A stretch of 15,189 bases of DNA from Minisyncoccota bacterium (GTDB taxonomy: Bacteria; Patescibacteriota; Minisyncoccia; Minisyncoccales; Minisyncoccaceae), in the NCBI GenBank assembly GCA_028708155.1, contig JAQVZN010000007.1, forward strand, positions 1 to 15,189. The letters run 5' to 3'. Positions 1-6,520 of this stretch are shown here, piece by piece. Each line of letters opens with the position of its first letter. Positions within the stretch are counted from its first letter, which is position 1. Both the position numbers and the translations under genes were made by a program. Below the pieces are notes generated by a model that saw only the letters and a list, made by a program, of their open reading frames with translations, was not told the DNA's origin and did no database searches.

Positions 1-1
1 T

Positions 2-484
2 AATCCTTTAGCGCTTGTTTACGATTTAGGCTTCCAACTTTCCTTTTTAGCTGTTTTAGGAATTATATTTTTTAATAATTATTTTAAAGAAAAACTTTCC
101 TTTCTTAAAAACGATTTTTTGAAAGACTTAGTAGCGGTTAATTTTTCAGCCCAAGTTTTTGTTTTACCTCTTTTAATTTATACCTTTAACTATATTTCTT
201 TATCTTCTTTAATTACGAATATTTTGATCGTTCCAATTTCTACTTTTTTACTTATCTTTGGTTTTGTTTCTGTTTTAGTTTCTTTGATTTTTCCTAATTT
301 AGCTTTTTTCTTTTACGCTCCGCTTTCTCTTATTTTAGGTTATGTTTTATTTATTCTTGACAAGTTTTCTTTTATGATTATAAAGGTAGATAATTTTCCG
401 TTAATCTTTCTTGTTTTAATTTATCTAATAATTATTTTTATTGCTTATAAAATAAGAAAAAAAAGATTTGAATTTTATATATAA
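2..484 (+). CDS. comEC: ComEC/Rec2-family DNA-uptake channel, C-terminal part (5' end outside window)
   Basis: The reading frame is open from base 2 to the TAA at 482-484, giving about 160 residues; the N-terminus lies upstream of the window. The visible start NPLALVYDLGFQLSFLAVLG is the well-conserved ComEC competence-domain signature (an asparagine-proline followed by a GFQLSF motif). Four or five hydrophobic helices follow, including the segment with ITNILIVPIST, also typical of the family. ComEC forms the inner-membrane channel through which single-stranded DNA enters during natural transformation. The protein ends in a short basic tail (KIRKKRFEFYI) right after the membrane segments, so the C-terminal metallo-beta-lactamase-like nuclease domain found in longer ComEC proteins is absent. 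A TTG at 119 could be taken as a start, but the conserved motif upstream shows it is internal. The family call is firm; function as a DNA channel is inferred from family. Confidence 0.9.
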   Translation, partial: NPLALVYDLGFQLSFLAVLGIIFFNNYFKEKLSFLKNDFLKDLVAVNFSAQVFVLPLLIYTFNYISLSSLITNILIVPISTFLLIFGFVSVLVSLIFPNLAFFFYAPLSLILGYVLFILDKFSFMIIKVDNFPLIFLVLIYLIIIFIAYKIRKKRFEFYI

Positions 485-496
485 AAAATGTATAAT
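468..496 (+). promoter_or_regulatory. Sigma-70 promoter for the prepilin gene, predicted leaderless
   Basis: TTGAAT at 468-473, a 17-bp spacer, and a perfect TATAAT at 491-496. The -35 box lies in the last codons of comEC. Six bases separate the -10 box from the ATG at 503, so the expected transcription start falls on or next to the A of that ATG. This also argues against the in-frame ATG at 488, which would lie upstream of the transcript. Confidence 0.7.
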
Positions 497-502
497 ATAT
501 TT

Positions 503-1366
503 ATGAAAACAAAATCATTCACTTTAATTGAACTTCTAGTAGTTATTGTTATCATCGGCATTCTTGCTGCTGTAATTGTTGTTTCTACAACTTCATCTAT
601 TTATAAAGCTAATCTAGCTAAGGGGCAGGTTTTTTCTGAAAATGTTAAAAAAGATTTATTCTTTAATTTGGTAGCTGATTGGAATTTTGATGATTCTTCA
701 AATTTAGGAAAAGATGATGCGGGGAATAACAATCTTACTTTATATCAATTTACTCAAGCCGAAGGGGACGATTGCTTATTCTCTAAATGTATTTATTCAG
801 GAAGTACTTCAATAACTCGTTATGCTATGGATGATAATTTTAATATGCCAACTCAAGATTTTACGATTGATTTTTGGGTTAAAATGGCAACAGACGCTCC
901 TTCTAGCTCATATATTTTAACCTATGCATCTAGCACTTCTTTTAATGAAATTTTAATTGGAACTGGTGGTACTAATTTTGTTTTTTATACTAATAATAGT
1001 TCTCATACATACAGCGCAAATATTAAAGACAATAAATGGCATTATGTGACAATTATGAGAGACAAAACAACAGATACTAATTTTGATAACACCGTTTATT
1101 TAGATGGAAATTATATTAATAAAATATCTGATACAACAGGAGACTTAGATCCCCAAGGATGTTTTATTATTGGACAAGAACAAGATAGTTTGTGTGGGGC
1201 TTTTGATGCTAATCAATCCTTTAAAGGATACTTAGATAGTGTTAGAATTTATAATAATATTTTAAGTTCAGCACAAATAAAAAATAATTACATTTCAGGA
1301 CTTAATAAATTATTTTTAATTGGAAAAATTTCTGAAATAGAATATAATCAAAGAATAAATAATTAA
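503..1366 (+). CDS. Type IV prepilin-like protein with LamG/concanavalin A-like domain
   Basis: With the start at 503 the product has 287 residues. It opens with a class III prepilin signal: a short basic leader MKTKS, then FTLIELLVVIVIIGILAAV. Cleavage by prepilin peptidase is expected between S5 and F6, with the conserved Glu at +5 (E10) present. The residue at -1 is Ser instead of the usual Gly; the peptidase tolerates this in some pilins. From about residue 50 to 270 the protein has the beta-sandwich pattern of a LamG-like lectin/glucanase fold: ADWNFDD, FTIDFWVKM, KWHYVTIMRD, VYLDG and DSVRIYNNILSSAQI. Such domains bind sugars or protein ligands. It is probably a surface-displayed minor pilin or pseudopilin used for attachment. 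Four cysteines in the sandwich (CLFSKC, and one each in GCF and LCG) could form disulfides. An alternative ATG at 488 is rejected because the -10 box overlaps it. The ligand is unknown. Confidence 0.85.
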   Translation: MKTKSFTLIELLVVIVIIGILAAVIVVSTTSSIYKANLAKGQVFSENVKKDLFFNLVADWNFDDSSNLGKDDAGNNNLTLYQFTQAEGDDCLFSKCIYSGSTSITRYAMDDNFNMPTQDFTIDFWVKMATDAPSSSYILTYASSTSFNEILIGTGGTNFVFYTNNSSHTYSANIKDNKWHYVTIMRDKTTDTNFDNTVYLDGNYINKISDTTGDLDPQGCFIIGQEQDSLCGAFDANQSFKGYLDSVRIYNNILSSAQIKNNYISGLNKLFLIGKISEIEYNQRINN

Positions 1367-1370
1367 AAAA

Positions 1371-2642
1371 ATGTCAAATAAAGTTTGGGTAATTTCAATA
1401 GATATGGGGTATGGTCACCAAAGAACTGCTTATGCGCTTAAGCATATTGCTATGGACGGTGAAATAATATCAGCTAATAATTATAAAGGTATCCCTGCTA
1501 AAGATAAAAAATTATGGATACAGTCTAGGTCTTTTTATGAATTTATTTCTAGATTTAAGAAAGTTCCTTTTTTGGGAGATTTTGCTTTTTCTGTTTATGA
1601 CAATTTCCAACAAATAGTTAATTTTTATCCAAAAAGAGATTTATCCCAAACAGGTTTTGTTCAAAAAAGTATTTATTCTCTTTTAAAGCATAATTGGGGA
1701 AAACACTTAATAAAAAAATTAGCCAAAGATAACGTTCCTTTGGTAACAACATTTTTTAACGTAGCTTTTATGGCTGAATATTTTGATTATCCTTGTAATA
1801 TTTTTTGTATAGTGTGTGATACCGATATTTCAAGAGGATGGGCACCACTTAATCCTTCTCAAACTAGGATTAAGTATTTTGCTCCTACAGTAAGAGCAGC
1901 TGAAAGACTAGAACTTTATGGAGTTAAAAAAGAAAATATTTATTTAACAGGTTATCCGTTGCCAGAAGAAAACATTGGAAAAAGCGAAAGTATTTTAAAA
2001 GAAGATTTAAGAAACAGATTGGTTAATTTAGATCCAAAGAAAAAATATTATAAAAAGTATAAGGTGCTTATAGATGACAAACTTAAGAAACTTCCTTCTA
2101 AGTCAGATCATCCTTTAACAATCTTATTCTCTGTGGGTGGGGCTGGAGCTCAAGCCGATTTAGCTTTAAAAATTGTCAACAATCTTAAAGATAGACTTAA
2201 TGCAGGAGAAATTAAATTGATTTTATCAGCAGGAATTAGAAAAAATGTTTTTGATTTTTTTAAAGAGAAAATAAAGGATGTTAAGAATGTTGAAATAATA
2301 TATGAAAATAATTTTGATGATTATTTTACAAACTTTAATAAAGCTTTAAGGAAAACAGATATATTATGGACAAAACCTTCCGAACTTTCTTTTTACGCAA
2401 TGCTTGCTATTCCTATAATTATTGCTCCTGAGATTGGTTCTCAAGAAAAGTTTAATAAAAGATGGATAGAGAATTCTGGTTTTGGAGTAGCAGAACAAGA
2501 TATTGATTGTGTAGAAGATTGGCTATTTGATTGGATTAATAAAGGATATTTTGCAGAGATGGCAATGGATGGTTTTATTAAAGGAGAAAGAAACGGAATT
2601 AAAAATATTAAAAAACATATAATTAGATGTTCTGGTTTATAG
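1371..2642 (+). CDS. GT-B glycosyltransferase, MGDG-synthase/MurG-like (GT28 type)
   Basis: The 423-residue protein has two Rossmann-like halves. The N-terminal motif DMGYGHQRTA (residues 11-20) matches the glycine-rich GHxxAA loop of monogalactosyldiacylglycerol synthases. CDTDISRGWAPL (149-160) matches the family's conserved D-W segment. In the second half, ILFSVGGAGA (251-260) and TKPSELSFYA with PEIGSQEKFN (about 334-362) form the expected nucleotide-sugar binding region. Family members transfer a sugar from a UDP-sugar to a diacylglycerol or lipid-linked acceptor at the inner face of the membrane, so a glycolipid product is likely but the substrate is unproven. The start lies 4 bp after the prepilin stop and has no Shine-Dalgarno site. 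Its 3' end overlaps the EamA gene by 16 bp, which suggests a shared transcript from the prepilin promoter. MurG itself is less likely because the acceptor motifs and length differ. Confidence 0.75.
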   Translation: MSNKVWVISIDMGYGHQRTAYALKHIAMDGEIISANNYKGIPAKDKKLWIQSRSFYEFISRFKKVPFLGDFAFSVYDNFQQIVNFYPKRDLSQTGFVQKSIYSLLKHNWGKHLIKKLAKDNVPLVTTFFNVAFMAEYFDYPCNIFCIVCDTDISRGWAPLNPSQTRIKYFAPTVRAAERLELYGVKKENIYLTGYPLPEENIGKSESILKEDLRNRLVNLDPKKKYYKKYKVLIDDKLKKLPSKSDHPLTILFSVGGAGAQADLALKIVNNLKDRLNAGEIKLILSAGIRKNVFDFFKEKIKDVKNVEIIYENNFDDYFTNFNKALRKTDILWTKPSELSFYAMLAIPIIIAPEIGSQEKFNKRWIENSGFGVAEQDIDCVEDWLFDWINKGYFAEMAMDGFIKGERNGIKNIKKHIIRCSGL

Positions 2643-3520
2643 TTGCGATATCAGCTTATTTCTTTTTAGCTATATCTTCTTTGGGAGATAAGATTTTCTT
2701 AAAAGGGAAAGAAGATCCAAAGACATACGTTTTTTATGTTTGCCTTTTAAGTGGACTAATTGTTTTTTTGATTCCTTTTATTACTTTCAATATTCAACCT
2801 TTCAATATTTTAATTTGGCCTATTTTAGAAGGAATAACTTATGCAGGAGCTCTTTATGCTTTATATTATGCTTTAGATAGATTTGAGGTTTCGGTTGTAG
2901 TTCCAGTTTTAGGAGGACTTCAACCAGTTTTTATATTTTTACTAAGTTTTCTCTTTTTTAATATAACGGAAGTTTCTTTTCAAAATATAATTGCTTTAAT
3001 TGTTTTAATTATTGGAACAGTTTTGATTTCTCTTAATGGGAAAATGAAATTTAAAAGCAAAGGTCTTTTGTTTTGTTTTTTGCCAGCGTTTTTATTTGCT
3101 TTAGATTTTATTTTAACAAAGCAAGTTTTTTTAAATCAATCATTTCTAGAAGGTCTTGTTTATATGAGAGTTTCTTCTTGTTTAATAGTTCTTTTTTTCT
3201 TGTTTAATGGTAAATTTAGAAGAAACATTTTTAAAGAAGGAAAGAAGAGTAAAAAGAAAACGATATTCTTAGGAGCTCAAGGGGCAGGGGCTATTGGAGC
3301 CCTTCTTCAAAGTTATGCGATTAGTTTAGTTCCCGCAGCAAGTTTAGCGATATTGAATGCTTTAAAGGGGACGCAATATGTTTTTTTACTTATCTTAACC
3401 TTTATTATCTCTATTTTTTATTCAAAGATTTTAAAAGAAGATTTTCATAGAAAAAATTTAATTATTAAGGTTATTTCTATTATTATAATTGGTTTAGGTA
3501 TTGCCTTGTTGACCTTATAA
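2627..3520 (+). CDS. EamA/DMT-family membrane transporter
   Basis: The 297-residue protein has about ten hydrophobic helices in two homologous halves, the layout of drug/metabolite (EamA) transporters. The first half begins with SLGDKIFLKG after helix 1 and contains ALYYALDRFEVSVVVPVLGGLQPVF, the usual helix 3-4 pattern. The second half repeats it with SYAISLVPAASLAILNALKG. A basic loop (KFRRNIFKEGKKSKKK, about 197-212) between helices 6 and 7 should face the cytoplasm. Members move small metabolites, amino acids or nucleotide sugars, and some flip lipid-linked sugars; the substrate cannot be read from the sequence. The ATG lies inside the end of the glycosyltransferase gene (16-bp overlap), so translational coupling is likely. 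Beside a glycolipid-type transferase, moving an envelope precursor is an attractive guess but no more. No terminator is visible after it. Confidence 0.8.
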   Translation: MFWFIVAISAYFFLAISSLGDKIFLKGKEDPKTYVFYVCLLSGLIVFLIPFITFNIQPFNILIWPILEGITYAGALYALYYALDRFEVSVVVPVLGGLQPVFIFLLSFLFFNITEVSFQNIIALIVLIIGTVLISLNGKMKFKSKGLLFCFLPAFLFALDFILTKQVFLNQSFLEGLVYMRVSSCLIVLFFLFNGKFRRNIFKEGKKSKKKTIFLGAQGAGAIGALLQSYAISLVPAASLAILNALKGTQYVFLLILTFIISIFYSKILKEDFHRKNLIIKVISIIIIGLGIALLTL

Positions 3521-3534
3521 CTTTGTGATATAAT
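3506..3534 (+). promoter_or_regulatory. Extended -10 promoter for the glycoside hydrolase gene, predicted leaderless
   Basis: The sequence TGATATAAT at 3526-3534 is a perfect TATAAT (3529-3534) with an extended -10 TG. A weak -35 (TTGTTG, 3506-3511) sits 17 bp upstream; TTGACC at 3509-3514 is a better hexamer but only 14 bp away. Seven bases separate the -10 box from the ATG at 3542, so transcription should start at or beside the initiation codon. Confidence 0.65.
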
Positions 3535-3541
3535 TTTAACT

Positions 3542-4534
3542 ATGAATAAATATATTTTCTGGACTTTAATTGCACTTTTAATAATAATTATTTCATTTTT
3601 TTTAATTTTCTTTATGGGAAAAAAGAACACAGTTGAAAATATTAATTGGGGGGTAAATTTTTCTCAGAAACAGGCTTCTGATCTTGGACTTAATCCTAAA
3701 GAGGTGTATCTTAATATTCTTGATGATTTAAAAGCTGATCATATTAAAATAGCAATGCATTGGGATCTTATTGAAAAAACTCAAGATTCTTTTGATGTAA
3801 CAGATTTTGATTTTTATATTAAAGAAGCAGAAAAAAGAGATGTTAAAGTAATTTTAGCAATTGGTATGAAAACTCCAAGATGGCCAGAATATCATATGCC
3901 TAAATGGACAGAAGATTTAACAAAAGAAGAGCAACAAGAAGAAATATTAGAAATGATTTCTTTTATTGTTGATAGATATAAAGATAGTCCTAGTTTGATA
4001 TCTTGGCAAATTGAGAATGAGCCTTTCTTTAATTACGGAAAAGCTCCATGGAAAGATGGTAGTTTTCTTGGAAGAGAAATTGAGGAAGCGAGAAAAATAG
4101 ATAACACTCACAAAATAGTTGTAACTGATAGTGGAGAAATGTCTTTTTGGATAAGAGCGGCAAAGTTAGGAGATGTTGTTGGAATTACAATGTACACCAA
4201 AGTTTGGTCAGAGAAGTTAAGAAATTATTTTTCTTATAAATTACCAGCTGTATTTTATGGAAAAAGAGCAGACTTAATCAAATGGCTTTTTGATAAAGAA
4301 GTCTGGTGTCTCGAGCTTCAAGCAGAACCATGGTCAAAGGAGCTAATACAGGACGCAACACTTGAAGAACAGCTTGAAAGTATGGACATTAATAGATTAA
4401 AGTATAATATTGAATATGCTAAGAATACAGGATTAAATACTTTTTATTTCTGGGGAGTTGAATGGTGGTATTATATGCAACAAAAATATGACGATTCTTC
4501 TTTTCTAGATGAAGCAAAAAAATTATGGAATTAA
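3542..4534 (+). CDS. Membrane-anchored clan GH-A (TIM-barrel) glycoside hydrolase-like protein
   Basis: The 330-residue protein starts with one hydrophobic anchor (residues 4-25) and then a single (beta/alpha)8-type domain that should sit outside the membrane. WQIENEP (155-161) is the clan GH-A strand-4 motif, with N159 followed by acid/base E160. The strand-7 nucleophile is probably E258 in CLELQAEPW (256-264). TFYFWGVEWW (300-309) fits strand 8. AMHWDLIE (71-78) and VILAIGMKTPRWPEY (103-117) fit strands 2 and 3. This clan includes GH5, GH39 and GH42, retaining enzymes that cut beta-linked polysaccharides or galactosides; I cannot choose among them. Both carboxylates are present, so activity is likely. 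The 3' end overlaps the GT2 gene by 10 bp, which suggests that making and trimming of one surface glycan may be coupled. The start at 3542 is fixed by the promoter just upstream. Confidence 0.75.
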   Translation: MNKYIFWTLIALLIIIISFFLIFFMGKKNTVENINWGVNFSQKQASDLGLNPKEVYLNILDDLKADHIKIAMHWDLIEKTQDSFDVTDFDFYIKEAEKRDVKVILAIGMKTPRWPEYHMPKWTEDLTKEEQQEEILEMISFIVDRYKDSPSLISWQIENEPFFNYGKAPWKDGSFLGREIEEARKIDNTHKIVVTDSGEMSFWIRAAKLGDVVGITMYTKVWSEKLRNYFSYKLPAVFYGKRADLIKWLFDKEVWCLELQAEPWSKELIQDATLEEQLESMDINRLKYNIEYAKNTGLNTFYFWGVEWWYYMQQKYDDSSFLDEAKKLWN

Positions 4535-5307
4535 GTATAATTATACCGACATTAAACGAAGAAAGATTATTACCCTTTCTTTTAGAATTAATTAAGGAAG
4601 AAAATTCAAAAAACAATATAGAGGTCATTATTGCCGATGCAGGGTCTTCTGATAAAACAGTCCAAATTGCAAAAGATTATGGATGCAAAGTAGTTGAGGG
4701 AGGGCTTCCAGCAAGAGGTAGAAACAACGGAGCAAAATATGCAACCGCAGAAATTCTTTTTTTTATGGATGCTGATGTTATTTTTAGTAAAGGAACAATA
4801 GAGAAGAGTTTAAAAGAGTTTAAAAGAAAGAAACTTGATGCGGCTTCTTTTGGTATTTATACCCAAGAAAAAAATCTTTATATGAATAAAACAACAATGA
4901 ATTTATTCTATAATTATCCGCAAAGAATTTTAAAGAAAGTAAGCCCTATGGGAGCAATGGGAATAATGGTTAAAAAAGATATTTTTAATAAAGTTAAAGG
5001 TTTTGATGAAGATATTAAACTTGCTGAAGATCATTATTTCGTAAGAAAGGTTAGTAAAATAGGGAAATATGACATCATTAGAAAAATAAAGTTATATATG
5101 CCCTTGAGAAGGTTTAGGCAGGATGGATATATGAAAACTTTCTTGAAATATGCTTTTTGTTTTTTACATATGAATATAAAAGGACCACTTAAAAAAGATA
5201 ATGTTGTCCATTATAATTTTGATCATTATAATAATAATAAAATAATAAGAAGAAAAAAATATGTCAATTTACGAACTTCCAAAAACAGAAGAGAAAGAGT
5301 TAAATAA
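4525..5307 (+). CDS. Family 2 glycosyltransferase (GT-A fold)
   Basis: The 260-residue protein has no membrane segment. It begins with SIIIPTLNEERLL (4-16), the GT2 nucleotide-binding strand, followed by IIADAGSSDKTVQIA (35-49) with the DxGSxDxT pattern. LPARGRNNGA (61-70) and the metal-binding DxD as FFMDADV (79-85; D82 and D84) follow. GFDEDIKLAEDHYFVRK contains the acidic ED pair that usually holds the catalytic base. It should transfer a sugar from a nucleotide sugar to a lipid- or glycan-linked acceptor at the inner face of the membrane; donor and acceptor are unknown. The start overlaps the hydrolase gene by 10 bp. The C-terminal 15 or so residues, basic and low in complexity, are encoded inside the start of the protease gene (47-bp overlap) and may be dispensable. 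Confidence 0.85.
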   Translation: MELSIIIPTLNEERLLPFLLELIKEENSKNNIEVIIADAGSSDKTVQIAKDYGCKVVEGGLPARGRNNGAKYATAEILFFMDADVIFSKGTIEKSLKEFKRKKLDAASFGIYTQEKNLYMNKTTMNLFYNYPQRILKKVSPMGAMGIMVKKDIFNKVKGFDEDIKLAEDHYFVRKVSKIGKYDIIRKIKLYMPLRRFRQDGYMKTFLKYAFCFLHMNIKGPLKKDNVVHYNFDHYNNNKIIRRKKYVNLRTSKNRRERVK

Positions 5308-6481
5308 AAAAAACTTTAAGAATATCTGGAATATTATCTTTTTTGTTTTCATTCTTTTGATCAGTATTTTTATGGGCTTAAATATTGGAAGCGTTTTAAT
5401 TGCAGATAGTGAAGAAAATAAAAACACTTCAGAAAATGTTTGTTTAACTGAAGAGAGTATGGTTATTTCAACCACTGAAGAAAGTATGCCTTCTGTAGTT
5501 TCTGTTATTATAGAAAAAACAGCAGGAGCTATTTATGAAGAATACAATTCAAATGATTTTTTGCAGATTATTCCTTATTACGGTGAGGAAGATTCTTTAG
5601 AGCAAGTTGGAGCAGGAACAGGATTTATTGTTTCTGAAGATGGTCTTATTATCACAAACAAACATGTTGTTGAAGACGAAAATGCTGTTTATAGTATTTT
5701 GACCGATGATGGTAAAAAATACGAGGTTGATATTTTATCTAAAAATCCTGTGCAAGATATCGCCATTTTAAAGATTAAAAATGCTTCTGGAGAAGTTTTT
5801 AAGCCATTAACTTTGGGAGATTCTTCAACAATTAAATTAGGACAGACGGCTATTGCTATTGGTAATGTTTTGGGGGAGTTCCAAAATACAGTTTCTGTTG
5901 GTGTTATTTCTGGACTTGAAAGAGATGTCGTTGCTCAAGGGAACGGAAAAGTAGAAAAACTTGAAGACATTATTCAAACAGATGCAGCTATTAATCAAGG
6001 AAATTCTGGAGGACCACTTCTAAATTTAAAAGGAGAAGTTATCGGAATTAATACTGCTGTTTCTCTATCAGGAGAAAGTATTGGTTTTGCTATTCCTATC
6101 AATGTAGCAAAAAGAGATTTAAATCAAATAATATCTGAAGGTAAGATAGCTTATCCTTTTTTAGGGATTAGATACGTTATCATTAATGATGATTATAAAG
6201 ACGAATACGAGGTAACAGAAAATTATGGAGCTTTCATTATTTTCTCTGAAGATAATGAAGAATCTTCTGTTATTCCTGATTCTCCTGCAGATAAAGCTAA
6301 TTTAAAAGAAGGAGATCTTATTCTTGAAGTTAATTCTAAAAAAGTAGATGAAAAAAATACTTTAACAAAGATAATGCTAAACTATTTTCCGAACGATGAA
6401 GTTGTTCTTAAAGTTTTAAGAGACGGAGAAGAAATTTTAGTTCCAGTTACTTTAGGAAATTGGGATGATTATAATGAATAA
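5261..6481 (+). CDS. HtrA/DegP-type serine protease, membrane-anchored, one PDZ domain
   Basis: The 406-residue protein has a short cytoplasmic tail, one transmembrane anchor (about 22-47), a trypsin-like domain and a C-terminal PDZ domain. The triad is complete: H135 in TNKHVV, D166 in QDIAILKI and S249 in GNSGGPL. The PDZ domain (about 300-400) contains YPFLGIRYV, SPADKANLKEGDLILEVNSK and VVLKVLRDGEE. A spacer rich in Asp, Glu and Asn (309-336) interrupts the early PDZ strands. HtrA proteases degrade or refold misfolded proteins outside the membrane, with the PDZ domain sensing exposed C-termini. Here it probably guards the cell envelope, fitting the neighbouring surface genes. The ATG at 5261 lies inside the GT2 gene, preceded by AGAAG and a run of seven A's but no strong ribosome site; a later start would remove only part of the cytoplasmic tail. 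Confidence 0.92.
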   Translation: MSIYELPKTEEKELNKKNFKNIWNIIFFVFILLISIFMGLNIGSVLIADSEENKNTSENVCLTEESMVISTTEESMPSVVSVIIEKTAGAIYEEYNSNDFLQIIPYYGEEDSLEQVGAGTGFIVSEDGLIITNKHVVEDENAVYSILTDDGKKYEVDILSKNPVQDIAILKIKNASGEVFKPLTLGDSSTIKLGQTAIAIGNVLGEFQNTVSVGVISGLERDVVAQGNGKVEKLEDIIQTDAAINQGNSGGPLLNLKGEVIGINTAVSLSGESIGFAIPINVAKRDLNQIISEGKIAYPFLGIRYVIINDDYKDEYEVTENYGAFIIFSEDNEESSVIPDSPADKANLKEGDLILEVNSKKVDEKNTLTKIMLNYFPNDEVVLKVLRDGEEILVPVTLGNWDDYNE

Positions 6482-6484
6482 AAC

Positions 6485-6513
6485 TTGTTTTTTTAAAACG
6501 AAATTGCTAGTAT
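6485..6513 (+). promoter_or_regulatory. Promoter for dnaG-rpoD operon, extended -10, predicted leaderless
   Basis: TTGTTT at 6485-6490, a 17-bp spacer ending in TGC, and TAGTAT at 6508-6513 (extended -10 TGCTAGTAT, 6505-6513). The ATG of dnaG begins seven bases after the -10 box, so the transcript should begin at or just before the A of the ATG. The AGAAG directly before the ATG is too close to serve as a Shine-Dalgarno site. Confidence 0.6.
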
Positions 6514-6520
6514 TTAGAAG

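Noticed and set aside
488..502. Upstream ATG at 488 as the prepilin start
   Set aside because: The -10 box TATAAT (491-496) overlaps it, and starting at 503 gives a normal short basic prepilin leader.
3445..4628. Minus-strand open frames near 3445-3630 and 4419-4628
   Set aside because: Low-complexity Ile/Lys/Phe translations opposite or across clear plus-strand genes, with no supporting signals.
5226..5247. AAT trinucleotide repeat as a phase-variation switch
   Set aside because: Changes in three-base units would not shift the frame; it simply encodes an Asn-rich stretch in AT-rich DNA.
6482..6500. T-run after the HtrA gene as an intrinsic terminator
   Set aside because: No stable hairpin precedes it, and the same stretch supplies the dnaG -35 box.
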